64,000 bases of DNA, taken from Microbacterium sp. CBA3102 (GTDB lineage Bacteria; Actinomycetota; Actinomycetes; Actinomycetales; Microbacteriaceae). The stretch spans positions 62,001 to 126,000 of the forward strand of contig NZ_CP042412.1 in the NCBI RefSeq assembly GCF_007954505.1, given 5' to 3'. The translations under genes and the position numbers were made by a program. Positions 1 to 8,561 of the stretch are shown here, in pieces (the first letter of the stretch is position 1; each line of letters begins with the position of its first letter). The notes beneath the pieces are model-generated. The model was not told where the DNA came from and did no database searches. It saw only the letters and a program-made list of their open reading frames with translations.

Positions 1-437
1 AGCAGCAGAGCACCGTCGAGGAGCCGTTCGGCGAAGATGCCGGTCGCCCGGGCCGTGTCGGCATCACGGAGGAATGCAGCGAGTCCTTCCGCAGACCCCT
101 GTCGGACGACCGTGAGCCCGCCGCGGAAGCGGAAGCGACCGGCGAGGTAGTCCTGCAGCTGGAACGCGTGGCGCCCGCCGAAGCTCATCTCGTCGCCGGG
201 CGCGTGAAGCGCCCCGGCGAACGGGACGACCCGAGGATCCACTTTCGGGAGGGACCCCGCAGGGACGAAGATCACATCGTCGCGTTCGGCGAGCGCCCGC
301 ACCTCGTCGAGGTGCACTGCGGACTCGAGGAAGAACACCGCGCACCCCGGAATCGCGCGCTCCGCGGTCACGTACTGCTCGAAGGCCGCCACCGTGCGGT
401 GACTGTCCGGTCGTGCCGTGGTCGAGCTGGCGCGCAT
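1..437 (-). CDS. Unrecognised protein, N-terminal part (cut by window edge)
   Basis: An uninterrupted minus-strand frame runs from an ATG at 437 to the first base of the window, so only about 145 N-terminal residues are visible. The start is well supported: GGGGGAG lies 4 bases upstream of the ATG, and the DNA further upstream (about 505-545) is markedly AT-rich for this genome, as expected of a promoter. The protein begins MRASSTTARP and contains VFFLES, PGDEMSFGG and FLRDADTARATG. No signal peptide or membrane segment is visible. I do not recognise the family with confidence. It vaguely resembles the RiPP recognition proteins of daptide clusters described in Microbacterium, but that is a guess. 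It lies next to a tRNA-Ser, a common island boundary. Confidence 0.6.
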   Translation of the reverse strand, partial: MRASSTTARPDSHRTVAAFEQYVTAERAIPGCAVFFLESAVHLDEVRALAERDDVIFVPAGSLPKVDPRVVPFAGALHAPGDEMSFGGRHAFQLQDYLAGRFRFRGGLTVVRQGSAEGLAAFLRDADTARATGIFAERLLDGALL

Positions 438-629
438 GGTCTCCCCCAGTAGCGTCGGATGCGGTACGGCGTTGATCCGTCCTCATCTGAGGCTATTGAG
501 CACTCACACAACTAGCAATATATTCCATACGCGTCATATTGGTCAGGACAGGATCGCATGCTGGGCTTCGCCACAGCGCTCTGTCACGTCGCGCTCCGCC
601 GATCGGATAGGATGGACAGGTTGTTCCTT

Positions 630-717
630 GGTGACGTGTCCGAGCGGCCGAAGGAGCACGCTTGGAAAGCGTGTGTTGTGCAAGCAACCGCGGGTTCGAA
701 TCCCGCCGTCACCGCCA
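630..717 (+). tRNA. tRNA-Ser (anticodon GGA)
   Basis: A class II tRNA with a 7-bp acceptor stem (GGTGACG 630-636 paired with CGTCACC 707-713), anticodon loop TTGGAAA giving GGA, a long variable arm, the TTCGAAT T-loop, discriminator G714 and an encoded CCA at 715-717. It reads UCC/UCU serine codons. Confidence 0.97.
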
Positions 718-760
718 AACATGAAAGAGCCTCCGCGCCAGCGGGGGCTCTTTCATGTTT
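717..760 (+). terminator. Intrinsic terminator after tRNA-Ser
   Basis: A 15-bp perfect inverted repeat (arms 717-731 and 746-760, AAACATGAAAGAGCC and its complement) follows the tRNA directly. A-rich and T-rich arm ends make it usable from both strands. Confidence 0.85.
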
Positions 761-835
761 AACCGGCACCGGGGATTCGGGGAGGAGCGAGCGCAGTGAG
801 CACCGGTGTCCCGCCGTCACCGCGGGATGCGGTGT

Positions 836-1438
836 TCAGGCGTCGAAGCGCACGCCGTAGGTCTGTCCGCCCGGTTCCGCCGGGAGTCGCGTCATTCCGA
901 GGCGTTCGTAGAACGCGGCGGCCCCCGCGTTGTTCGGGTCGATGCCCAGATGCAAGCCCCGGATGCCCCGACGCGTCAGCTCGGCGAACAGGGTCTCGAT
1001 GAGGGCACGGCCGAGCCCTTGTCCCTGCGTCTCCGGAAGAAGGTCGATGTGCAGGTGGGCCGGGTGGTCTGCGGCATTCGGCTCGATGCCGGGCGCGCGA
1101 CTGTAGCCGTAGTCGACCATCCGATCCTCGCGGGTGACCACCTCGGCCGGCCGGGGGTACCGCTCCTGACGCGTCGGCCACCACTCCTCGCGGAACCAGG
1201 TGTAGAAGGCGTCGGTGTCGTCGGTCGCCACGATGTAGCCGATCGTGCGCCCGTCGTCGCTCTCGACCACCCAGGAGAGGTCCGGATGCCGCTCGGCGTA
1301 GGGGACCGCGAACAGGTCTCCCCAGAGCGCATCGTCGGAGAGCACCCCGGTCGCATCGACGCCGGCGTCAGCCGTCTTCACGCAGATCTCGTACAGCGCG
1401 GCGCGGTCGGTGGGGCGGTAGGGACGGATGCGCGACAC
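836..1438 (-). CDS. GNAT-family N-acetyltransferase
   Basis: A 200-residue protein with a complete GNAT fold. Acetyl-CoA pyrophosphate-binding motif A is visible as QGQGLG at residues 138-143, preceded by the beta-4 strand HLHIDLLPE and followed by a C-terminal FYERLGM segment (about 177-182) typical of motif B. Family members move an acetyl group from acetyl-CoA to an amine; the acceptor cannot be predicted here. The longer N-terminal half, with several tryptophans around residues 81-87, resembles the acetyltransferase-like domain of the bacterial/eukaryotic O-GlcNAcase-associated group. Soluble, presumably a single-gene unit between the tRNA terminator and the PAP2 gene. The ATG at 1438 is the only sensible start. 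Confidence 0.85.
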   Translation of the reverse strand: MSRIRPYRPTDRAALYEICVKTADAGVDATGVLSDDALWGDLFAVPYAERHPDLSWVVESDDGRTIGYIVATDDTDAFYTWFREEWWPTRQERYPRPAEVVTREDRMVDYGYSRAPGIEPNAADHPAHLHIDLLPETQGQGLGRALIETLFAELTRRGIRGLHLGIDPNNAGAAAFYERLGMTRLPAEPGGQTYGVRFDA

Positions 1439-1466
1439 GAAGGACTCCTCTGGACGACGGGCCCGT

Positions 1467-2096
1467 TCAGCCTATCGGCGCCGCGACCTCGGACCTCGGT
1501 TGGCGCACCCACGGGAGCAGCCACGCGGCCAGGACCAGGACCACCCCGGCGCCGACGAGCGCGCCGCCGAGCGTGTCGCTGGCCCAGTGCACCGACAGGA
1601 AGGTGCGCGAGAGTGCCATCGCGAGCACCCACAGCACGCCGAGAATCGCCGTCCAGACCCGCGGGAACAGCACCCAGACCACGAGCGCGATCGTCGCGGC
1701 GTTCGCCGTGTGGCCCGAGGGGAAGGAGCCGTAGTCGCTCGCCACCAGCATGTCGTCTGGGCGGGCCCGCCCGAAGAGCAGCTTGAGCAGTTGCACCGCA
1801 CCGGCACTCGCGGCGAAGCAGAGGGCGGCGAACGCCGCAGCCCGCCATCGGCGAGCGAGCACGAGAGCAATGATGGTCAGCAGCGGCACCGCGAAGATCG
1901 CCACCCAGCCGCCGCCGATCCAGTTCAGGACGAGGGCGAAGTCGACCATGCCGTCGGCACGGGCTGCGGCGATCATCTCGTTCCACCACCGGTCGAACCC
2001 CGGCGTCTCCGGATACGCGAACACGACCAGCGCACCGAGCGCCGTTGCGAGCGTGAGGAGGCCCACTCCCCACCACAGCAGCATCCGCCTGTCCAT
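1467..2096 (-). CDS. PAP2-superfamily membrane phosphatase
   Basis: A 209-residue integral membrane protein with all three PAP2/lipid phosphatase signatures: K105-LLFGRARP (C1), PSGH at 126-129 (C2, catalytic His129) and SR163-xxxxx-H170-xxx-D174 (C3). Five or six hydrophobic segments surround them. Such enzymes dephosphorylate lipid pyrophosphates such as undecaprenyl diphosphate, or phosphatidic acid, on the outer membrane face; the substrate here is open. I chose the ATG at 2096, which follows an AGGA-type site and starts just before the first membrane helix. A longer frame to 2198 would overlap the neighbouring efflux gene and has an unlikely Cys-rich N-terminus. Confidence 0.88.
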   Translation of the reverse strand: MDRRMLLWWGVGLLTLATALGALVVFAYPETPGFDRWWNEMIAAARADGMVDFALVLNWIGGGWVAIFAVPLLTIIALVLARRWRAAAFAALCFAASAGAVQLLKLLFGRARPDDMLVASDYGSFPSGHTANAATIALVVWVLFPRVWTAILGVLWVLAMALSRTFLSVHWASDTLGGALVGAGVVLVLAAWLLPWVRQPRSEVAAPIG

Positions 2097-2127
2097 CGTC
2101 CTATTCTGTCGGACGATGCCTGGGCAC

Positions 2128-3516
2128 TCAGGGAGTGAGCATCCCCACGGTGCGCGGACGCACGACGAACCACAGCGACAGCACGCCGATCGCGGCACAA
2201 CCGACCATCACGGAGGCCATGGTCGTCGCCGTGATCCCGGCGTCGTGCGAGAGCCAGCCTGCGAGCGGCGAGATGAGCCCCGCCACGCCGAAGTTCGTCG
2301 CCCCGATGATGGATGCCGCCGTCCCCGCAGCCTTGCCGTGCCGATCGAGCGCCAGCACCTGCACGTTGGGGAACGTGAAGCCGCACGCCGTCATGAAGAC
2401 GAACAACGGGATCACCGTGCCCCACAGCCCGAGTCCGAGCTGGTCGGTGACGATGATCGCGACACCCGCCAGGAGCAGCACAGCGGTCGAGTAGGCCATG
2501 ACCCACTGCGGTCCGAAGCGGGCGGCGAGCCGTGAGGCCGTCTGCACCCCGGCGACGACACCGAGCGAGTTCACGGCGAACAGCAGACCGTACTGCTGGG
2601 CGTCCAGCCCGTGGGTCACCTGGAAGAGGAACGGCGACGCCGAGAGGTACGAGAACAATCCGGAGAAGGTCATGCCGCCGATCACGAGCACGCCGAGGAA
2701 GACGCGATCAGAGAGCACCGAGCGGTAGCGCTGCGCCATCGTGGCGCCGCCGCCCTGGCGACGCGCGACCGGAAGCGTCTCCGGGATGAACAGGAGCGTG
2801 GACAGCAGCATCACGACGCCGTAGGCCGCGAGCACGCCGAAGATCCCCCGCCAGGGCATCAGGGTCAGCAACCAGGAGCCGATCAACGGCGCGATGACCG
2901 GTGCGACGCCCGACACCAGCGCGAGACGCGAGAGCATGATGACCAGTCGCCGCCCACCGAACAGGTCGCGCACGATCGCCATGGCCACCACTCCACCGGC
3001 GGCCGCTCCCACCCCCATCAGCACCCGAGCCGCGCTGAGCAGGCCGAGGTCCGGCGCGAGGGCCGCCCCCACGCTCGCGAGGACGTGCAGGGCGGTGACC
3101 ACGATCAGCGGCACCCGGCGCCCGACCTTGTCGCTGAGGGGCCCGACGACGAGCTGACCCAGGGCGAAGCCGATCATCGTTCCGGTCAGGGTCAGCTGGA
3201 TCGCGGCAGCCGTGGTCTGGAAGTCTTCCTCCAGCACCGGGAAGGCCGGGAGATAGAGGTCGATCGTGAACGGACCGAGCGCGGTCAGAGCTCCGAGCAG
3301 GACGATGTAGAGCGTCCGCCTGCCGAGGGAGATCGCATCTCCCGGGTGCAGCATGATCGGTGCCGTCGCGGGATTCGCGCCGAGGGTGCGGATCGCCCCG
3401 GTCGCCGTGGAGGTGCGGATGCTCCCGGTCGCGGTGCGCGCGGGCTGCGGAGTCTCTTCGGTCTGCTGCTCCGACGGTGCGACGGGGATGGAGTCAGTGC
3501 GGGGCGCGTCGGACAC
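2128..3516 (-). CDS. Bcr/CflA-type MFS multidrug efflux transporter
   Basis: A 462-residue, 12-TM major facilitator protein. After a roughly 65-residue hydrophilic, Thr/Ala-rich N-terminal extension, the first helix contains LTALGPFTIDLYLPAFP, the hallmark of the Bcr/CflA (DHA1) drug/proton antiporters. The loop motif GPLSDKVGRR lies between TM2 and TM3. The family exports bicyclomycin, chloramphenicol, sulfonamides and cysteine or dipeptides. The neighbouring cysteine-metabolism genes make thiol export conceivable, but that is inference. The GTG start at 3516 has GGAAGGA 6 bases upstream. The extended N-terminus is longer than the usual 390-410 residue family members. Confidence 0.88.
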   Translation of the reverse strand: MSDAPRTDSIPVAPSEQQTEETPQPARTATGSIRTSTATGAIRTLGANPATAPIMLHPGDAISLGRRTLYIVLLGALTALGPFTIDLYLPAFPVLEEDFQTTAAAIQLTLTGTMIGFALGQLVVGPLSDKVGRRVPLIVVTALHVLASVGAALAPDLGLLSAARVLMGVGAAAGGVVAMAIVRDLFGGRRLVIMLSRLALVSGVAPVIAPLIGSWLLTLMPWRGIFGVLAAYGVVMLLSTLLFIPETLPVARRQGGGATMAQRYRSVLSDRVFLGVLVIGGMTFSGLFSYLSASPFLFQVTHGLDAQQYGLLFAVNSLGVVAGVQTASRLAARFGPQWVMAYSTAVLLLAGVAIIVTDQLGLGLWGTVIPLFVFMTACGFTFPNVQVLALDRHGKAAGTAASIIGATNFGVAGLISPLAGWLSHDAGITATTMASVMVGCAAIGVLSLWFVVRPRTVGMLTP

Positions 3517-3602
3517 GACGTCCTTCCAGCGTTCGAGGGGGTGGCCTTGTCGAATCGTTTCGCCAAGGGGAAGCCCCCATGCTAGCGCGTCCGTCTCCCC
3601 CG

Positions 3603-3659
3603 TCGCGGGATCAAATACGTCCCTCGCGACGACCCCGCAGGCACGTTATTGCTCCCGCA
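3603..3659. repeat. Dispersed palindromic repeat, GCGGGATCAAAAACG family, copy A
   Basis: Begins GCGGGATCAAATACGTCCC and ends GGCACGTTATTGCTCCCGC, an imperfect inverted copy. It matches elements at 24708-24767 and 51774-51830. Its right arm runs into the last codons and stop of the cystathionine gene, so it probably also shapes that transcript's 3' end. Confidence 0.7.
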
Positions 3660-4812
3660 CGCGCCTCACGCGCGCCAGCGCCTCGTCCAGGTCGGCGATC
3701 AGATCTCCGAGGTCTTCGATGCCGACGGAGAGCCGCACGACGTTCTCCGGGACGGCGAGCTCCGTTCCGCGCACCGACGCATGCGTCATGTCCGACGGAT
3801 AGCCGATGAGCGACTCCACGCCGCCGAGCGACTCGGCGAGCTGGAACACCGAGGTGCTCTCGGCGAAGGCACGGGCAGCGTCGGCGCCGGCTGCGAGGCC
3901 GAGCGACAGCATGCCGCCGAAACCGCTCATCTGCGCGGCGGCGATCTCATGCCCGGGGTGCGAGGCGAGTCCCGGGAAGTACACCTGCGAGAACTCCGGC
4001 TTCGCCGCCGCCCACTCCGCGATCGCCTGCGCGTTCTCGGAATGCTGCCGCATGCGCAGCGCGAGTGTCTTGATGCCGCGGGTCGTCAGCCACGCATCCA
4101 TCGGAGCGGACACCGCACCGACGGCGAACTGCTGGAACTTGACCTGCTCGACGTAGCGGTCATCGCCGAACACGACCGCACCGCCGAGCACGTCGGAGTG
4201 CCCGCCCAGGTACTTCGTCGTGGAGTGCACGACCAGATCGGCACCGAGCGCGAGGGGCTGCTGCAGCGCAGGAGAGGCGAAGGTGTTGTCCACGACCACG
4301 ATCGCACCGGCCGCATGCGCGAGCTCGGTGATCACGGCGATGTCGACGATCTTCAGCAGAGGGTTGCTCGGCGTCTCCAGCCACACGATCTTCGTCTCCG
4401 GACGGATCGCGGCACGGAGCAGGTCCACGTCCGAGAGCTCGACCGTCGTCGTCTCCACACCCCAGGGAGCCAGCACCCGGGTGAGCAGACGGTAGGTGCC
4501 GCCGTACACGTCGTTCCCGAGCAGGACGTGATCCCCCGGCTTCAGGATTCCCCGCAGCAGCGCGTCCTCCGCCGCGAGCCCCGAGGCGAAGGAGAGCGCG
4601 CTCACTCCGCCTTCGAGAGCCGCGAGCTGGGTCTCCAGGGAGGAACGCGTGGGGTTGCCCGCACGGTTGTACTCGTAACCCTCGCGGAAGCCGCCGATAC
4701 CGTCCTGCACGTGCGTGGAGGACTGGTAGATCGGCGGGATGATCGCCCCCGTCGTCGGGTCGGCAGCTTGTCCTGCGTGGATGGCGCGGGTGGCGAAGGC
4801 GTGGTCGGACAT
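3646..4812 (-). CDS. Cystathionine gamma-synthase / gamma-lyase (PLP)
   Basis: A 388-residue Cys/Met-metabolism PLP enzyme. YNRAGNPTR (48-56) binds PLP phosphate from the neighbouring subunit, and the Schiff-base lysine is K200 in STTKYLGGHSD. Length and motifs fit the cystathionine gamma-synthase (metB) / gamma-lyase (mccB) group, which sequence alone separates poorly. It lies 73 bp downstream of cystathionine beta-synthase in the same orientation, which favours a reverse transsulfuration role: homocysteine plus serine to cystathionine, then cysteine plus 2-oxobutyrate. O-acyl-homoserine use cannot be excluded. The start at 4812 (MSDHAFATRAIHAG) is the usual family N-terminus. Its 3' end overlaps a dispersed palindromic repeat. 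Confidence 0.9.
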   Translation of the reverse strand: MSDHAFATRAIHAGQAADPTTGAIIPPIYQSSTHVQDGIGGFREGYEYNRAGNPTRSSLETQLAALEGGVSALSFASGLAAEDALLRGILKPGDHVLLGNDVYGGTYRLLTRVLAPWGVETTTVELSDVDLLRAAIRPETKIVWLETPSNPLLKIVDIAVITELAHAAGAIVVVDNTFASPALQQPLALGADLVVHSTTKYLGGHSDVLGGAVVFGDDRYVEQVKFQQFAVGAVSAPMDAWLTTRGIKTLALRMRQHSENAQAIAEWAAAKPEFSQVYFPGLASHPGHEIAAAQMSGFGGMLSLGLAAGADAARAFAESTSVFQLAESLGGVESLIGYPSDMTHASVRGTELAVPENVVRLSVGIEDLGDLIADLDEALARVRRVREQ

Positions 4813-4885
4813 GACCTCAGCCTACGTCCGCGCCCGGAGCCGCGGACGTCCCGTTACGCCACGGGTCGCCGCTCCTCGGAAGACG

Positions 4886-6262
4886 TCAACGGGACAGGTA
4901 CGCGAGCAGGTCCTGGCGGGTCAGCACCGTGTGCGGCTTGCCGTCCTCCGTCACCAGCAGCGCGTCGGCCTCGGCGAGCGCGGCCCGCGCCTGTGCGACC
5001 GAGGCGTGGATGCCGACGAGCGGAAGCCGCTCCCCCACGTGCTCCCCCACGGCGTCGGTCGCGTTCGCCTCGCCGCGGAACAGCAGGTCGAGCAGCCCCT
5101 TCTCGTCGACCGCGCCGAGCACCTCGCCCATCATGACGGGCGGCTCGGCGCTGAGCACGACCAACTGCGAGACGTCGTACTCGGTCATCATGCCGATCGC
5201 TTCGAGCACGGTGTCGGTCGGGTGGGCGTGCACGAGGTCCGGAATCGCCGCTCCCTGTCTGTGCGGACGTGCCGCGAGCACGTCGGCGACGGTTTCCCCG
5301 TCCTCCACATCACTGAACCCGTAGGAGCGCATCCATCCGTCGTTGAAGATCTTGCCCAGGTAGCCGCGGCCTCCGTCGGGCAGCAGCACGACCATGACGG
5401 CATCCGCCGGGAGGTCCCGTGCGACGCGCAGCGCACCGACCACCGCCATCCCGCTGGATCCGCCGACGAGGATGCCCTCCTCGCGGGCGAGGCGCCGCGT
5501 CATCGCGAAGGCGTCGGCGTCGCCCACCGCGACGATCTCGTGCGGCACGGTGGGGTCGTAGGCGCCCGGCCAGATGTCCTCCCCCACGCCCTCGACGAGG
5601 TACGGCCGTCCGGTACCCCCGCTGTACACGCTGCCCTCCGGGTCGACACCGACGATCCGCACCCGGCCTTCCGAGATCTCCCGCAGGTAGCGACCGGTGC
5701 CCGTGATCGTGCCGCCCGTGCCGACCCCGGCGACGAAGTGCGTGACCCCGCCGTCGGTGTCGCGCCAGATCTCCGGACCCGTGGTCTCGTAGTGGCTGCG
5801 CGGGCCGTTCGGGTTCTCGTACTGGTTCGGTTTGAACGCGCCGGGGATCTCCCGCGCCAGCCGATCGCTCACGCTGTAATACGACTCCGGGCTGTCGGGC
5901 GCGACCGAGGTCGGCGTCACCACGACCTCCGCCCCGTACGCGCGCAGCACGTCGATCTTGTCCTCGCCCACCTTGTCGGGCAGCACGAACACGCACTTAT
6001 AGCCGCGCTGCTGGGCCACGAGCGCCAGACCCACACCGGTGTTGCCGCTGGTCGGTTCGACGATCGTCCCGCCCGGCTTCAGGTCGCCGGCGGCTTCGGC
6101 GGCGTCGATGATCCGCGCGGCGATCCGATCCTTCGACGAGCCACCCGGGTTCAGGTACTCGAGCTTCACGAGGACCGTGCACGCGACGCCCTCGGTGACG
6201 TGACGGAGCTTCACGAGGGGCGTGTCGCCGACGAGGTCGACGATGGAGTCTGCGTACTTCAT
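4886..6262 (-). CDS. cbs: Cystathionine beta-synthase with C-terminal CBS domains
   Basis: A 458-residue enzyme condensing serine and homocysteine to cystathionine. The fold-type II PLP domain covers about residues 1-330: GGSSKDR with Schiff-base K44, SGNTG at 72-76, and a GTGGTITG phosphate loop. The last 130 residues carry two CBS domains, which in this family bind adenine nucleotides or S-adenosylmethionine and regulate activity; no haem-binding N-terminal extension is present. Start ATG at 6262 follows GAAGG; an upstream in-frame start would add a basic, unlikely leader. With the adjacent cystathionine lyase/synthase it forms a transsulfuration pair. Confidence 0.92.
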   Translation of the reverse strand: MKYADSIVDLVGDTPLVKLRHVTEGVACTVLVKLEYLNPGGSSKDRIAARIIDAAEAAGDLKPGGTIVEPTSGNTGVGLALVAQQRGYKCVFVLPDKVGEDKIDVLRAYGAEVVVTPTSVAPDSPESYYSVSDRLAREIPGAFKPNQYENPNGPRSHYETTGPEIWRDTDGGVTHFVAGVGTGGTITGTGRYLREISEGRVRIVGVDPEGSVYSGGTGRPYLVEGVGEDIWPGAYDPTVPHEIVAVGDADAFAMTRRLAREEGILVGGSSGMAVVGALRVARDLPADAVMVVLLPDGGRGYLGKIFNDGWMRSYGFSDVEDGETVADVLAARPHRQGAAIPDLVHAHPTDTVLEAIGMMTEYDVSQLVVLSAEPPVMMGEVLGAVDEKGLLDLLFRGEANATDAVGEHVGERLPLVGIHASVAQARAALAEADALLVTEDGKPHTVLTRQDLLAYLSR

Positions 6263-6280
6263 GCCTTCAGGGTAGACGCG

Positions 6281-6325
6281 CGGATGCCGCGGGCGGGGTT
6301 GTGTTTCTCCCGACCGCGGCATCCG
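6281..6325 (-). terminator. Stem-loop ending the sugar ABC operon
   Basis: A perfect 12-bp inverted repeat, CGGATGCCGCGG (6281-6292) against 6314-6325, lies 36 bp past the stop of the second permease and just before cbs. There is no clear T-run, so termination is inferred from position. Confidence 0.6.
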
Positions 6326-6360
6326 TTCTCACGAAAGGCCCCTCTGTCTTCCGAAGTGTG

Positions 6361-7323
6361 TCAGCCCTTCGTCGATCCGGCCAGCAGGCCGCGGACGAAG
6401 TAGCGCTGGAGGGCGAAGAACACGATCAGCGGCACGATGATCGAGACGAAGGCGCCTGCCGTGAGCAGGTACCAGTCGTTTCCTCGCGTGCCCGTGATCT
6501 CGGCCAACAGCTTCGTGATCGGCGCCGCGGCTCCGTCGGCGAACACCAGCGCCACGAGCAGGTCGTTCCAGACCCAGAGGAACTGGAAGATCGCGACCGA
6601 GGCGATCGCCGGCATCGTCAGCGGAAGCACCACACGGAAGAAGATCTGCCCGCGGGATGCACCGTCGACGCGTGCGGCCTCGATGATCTCGCCGGGGATC
6701 TCCGACATGAAGTTGTGCAGCAGGTAGATCGCCAGCGGAAGCGCGAACATCGAGTGCGCGATCCACACCTGCGCGTAGCCCTGGGACGCATCGAGCGGCA
6801 GTGTGACCTGCAGCCCGAAGAGGTTGAGCCCGCGGGAGAACGAACTCAGCAACGGCACCAGGGCCATCTGGATCGGCACGATCTGCAGTGCGAACACGAA
6901 GATGAACAGCGCGTTGCGGCCCTTGAAGTCGATCCAGGCGAACGCGTAGGCCGCCATGGAAGCGATCATCAGCGGCACGATCGTCGCCGGGATCGTGATC
7001 GCGATCGAGTTGACGAACGACTCCAGGATCGTGAGCTGCGTCGTGCCGGACTGCAGCACGTCGACGTAGTTCTCGATCGTCACCTGCGGATCGGCGAAGA
7101 ACGTCCACCATCCCGTGGTCTGGATCTGGTCCCGCGGCCGGAACGACGAGATGAACAGTCCGAGCGTCGGGATCGTCCACATGAACGCGATGACGATGGA
7201 TGCCACCGATGCCCATGGCCGGGACAGCTTCTTGCGAGTGCGGCCTGCGGCGCCCTCGAACCCGCCGCCGGTGGTGATCGCGCGCGTGCTGAGGGCGGCG
7301 TCTGACTTCACGGTGTCGGTCAT
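6361..7323 (-). CDS. Sugar ABC transporter permease, AglG/MalG type
   Basis: A 320-residue CUT1-family permease with six predicted helices, the first following a basic N-terminus (RKKLSRPW). The EAA loop that docks the ATPase is seen as EIIEAARVDGASRGQIFFRV, about residues 205-225. It starts with ATGA overlap at the stop of the preceding permease gene, so the two are translationally coupled. With that partner it forms the membrane channel of a binding-protein-dependent sugar importer. No ATPase gene is nearby; CUT1 systems in actinobacteria commonly share a single MsmK/MsiK ATPase encoded elsewhere. Confidence 0.92.
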   Translation of the reverse strand: MTDTVKSDAALSTRAITTGGGFEGAAGRTRKKLSRPWASVASIVIAFMWTIPTLGLFISSFRPRDQIQTTGWWTFFADPQVTIENYVDVLQSGTTQLTILESFVNSIAITIPATIVPLMIASMAAYAFAWIDFKGRNALFIFVFALQIVPIQMALVPLLSSFSRGLNLFGLQVTLPLDASQGYAQVWIAHSMFALPLAIYLLHNFMSEIPGEIIEAARVDGASRGQIFFRVVLPLTMPAIASVAIFQFLWVWNDLLVALVFADGAAAPITKLLAEITGTRGNDWYLLTAGAFVSIIVPLIVFFALQRYFVRGLLAGSTKG

Positions 7324-8459
7324 CGGATCTCCCGCTGCTTCTTGATCTGGCGTGCGTTGTAGATCACGATCGGCAGCACCAGGATGAACAGGATGACGGA
7401 GAGCGCGGCACTGCGCCCCGCCTCGAACTTCGAGAACTGCGTGTACATCTCGTTCGCGAGAGTCGAGGTGCCGTAGTTGCCGGCGGTCATCGTCCGCACG
7501 ATGTCGAACACCTTCAGCGATGCGATCGAGATGGTCGTGAGGACCACGATGAGCGCGGGGCGGATCGCGGGGACGGTCACCGACACGAACCGCTGCCAGG
7601 CGTTCGCGCCGTCCAGCTCCGCCGCCTCCAGCAGTTCCGCCGGCACTCCCTTGATCGATGCCGACAGCACGACCATCGCGAAACCGGTCTGCACCCAGAT
7701 GAGCACGACGATCAGGAACAGGTTGTTCCACGGCTCATTGAGCAGCCATTGCTGCGGCGTGCCCCCGAGCCACACGAGGATCTGGTTGAGGAGACCGATC
7801 TGCTCGTACTGCGGCCCGCGGTACTCGTAGATGAATCGCCAGATGATGCTCGCCCCGACGAAGGAGATCGCCATCGGCATGAAGACCAGGACCTTGTAGA
7901 TCTTCTCGCCGCGGGTGCGGTCGATGAACACTGCGTAGGCGAGGCCGACGATCGTGGAGACCGTCGGCACCAGGAGCACCCAGACGATCGTGTTGATCAC
8001 GGCCGTGATGCCGTCGGACTGCGTGAAGATCCACAGGTAGTTGTTCAGACCGACGAACTCGTTGCCCGAGGAGTTCATGAACGACGAGAACATCGTCTGG
8101 ATCGACGGCAGGACGAGGCCGACGAGCAGCAGCAGCAGCGCCGGAGCCATGAAGGCCACGAGCTGGATCAGATACCCCGCGCCATCGCGGGAGCGATAGT
8201 CGAGCCAGAAGAACAGAGCGCCGACGGCGACGGCCACTCCCATCGCCCAGTAATAGGAGTTGAAGAAGAACATCACCACGAGGGGGATGAGCAGGCACAT
8301 CGCCAATCGGACGAAGGTGTAGAGCTTTCCCCTGCGCGGAGCGATGTCCACCAGGAGCAGGATGATCGCCACGACCACCGCGAAAGCGATGACCACGGCG
8401 ACGGCCTGCAGGACCGGCGGGAGCGAGCCGATCCAACGGAAGAAATTAGTCGCGTTCAC
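7320..8459 (-). CDS. Sugar ABC transporter permease, AglF/MalF type
   Basis: A 379-residue permease, longer than the usual 290-310, because about 100 N-terminal residues add extra hydrophobic segments before the core six-helix domain. That is the layout of the alpha-glucoside AglF permeases. The EAA loop appears as ELLEAAELDGANAWQRFVSV near residues 278-297. It sits between the lipoprotein gene and the second permease (ATGA overlap with the latter). The substrate is probably an alpha-glucoside or a related oligosaccharide, inferred from architecture only. Confidence 0.9.
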   Translation of the reverse strand: MNATNFFRWIGSLPPVLQAVAVVIAFAVVVAIILLLVDIAPRRGKLYTFVRLAMCLLIPLVVMFFFNSYYWAMGVAVAVGALFFWLDYRSRDGAGYLIQLVAFMAPALLLLLVGLVLPSIQTMFSSFMNSSGNEFVGLNNYLWIFTQSDGITAVINTIVWVLLVPTVSTIVGLAYAVFIDRTRGEKIYKVLVFMPMAISFVGASIIWRFIYEYRGPQYEQIGLLNQILVWLGGTPQQWLLNEPWNNLFLIVVLIWVQTGFAMVVLSASIKGVPAELLEAAELDGANAWQRFVSVTVPAIRPALIVVLTTISIASLKVFDIVRTMTAGNYGTSTLANEMYTQFSKFEAGRSAALSVILFILVLPIVIYNARQIKKQREIR

Positions 8460-8490
8460 GGATTCCCCTTCATCACGCGGACCGGATCAC

Positions 8491-8516
8491 CGGCGCGCAC
8501 GTCGGTGTGCGCGCCG
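8491..8516 (-). other. Intergenic mRNA hairpin between binding protein and permease genes
   Basis: A perfect 10-bp stem (CGGCGCGCAC, 8491-8500, against 8507-8516) with a 6-base loop, followed by a second GC-rich imperfect hairpin at about 8525-8556. Hairpins at this point in sugar ABC operons typically stabilise the upstream binding-protein message or partly terminate transcription, giving excess binding protein. Confidence 0.6.
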
Positions 8517-8561
8517 CGGGGGCTGAGGGGCCGCCCCGTGCGGGACGACCCCTCCCCCGGA

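Noticed and set aside
4886..6262. Cystathionine beta-synthase gene considered as O-acetylserine sulfhydrylase (cysK)
   Set aside because: Two C-terminal CBS domains and pairing with a cystathionine lyase/synthase favour cystathionine beta-synthase.
8525..8556. Second GC-rich hairpin after the sugar-binding protein gene as an independent terminator
   Set aside because: Imperfect stem, no T-run, and the permease genes that follow require read-through; noted only within the hairpin entry.
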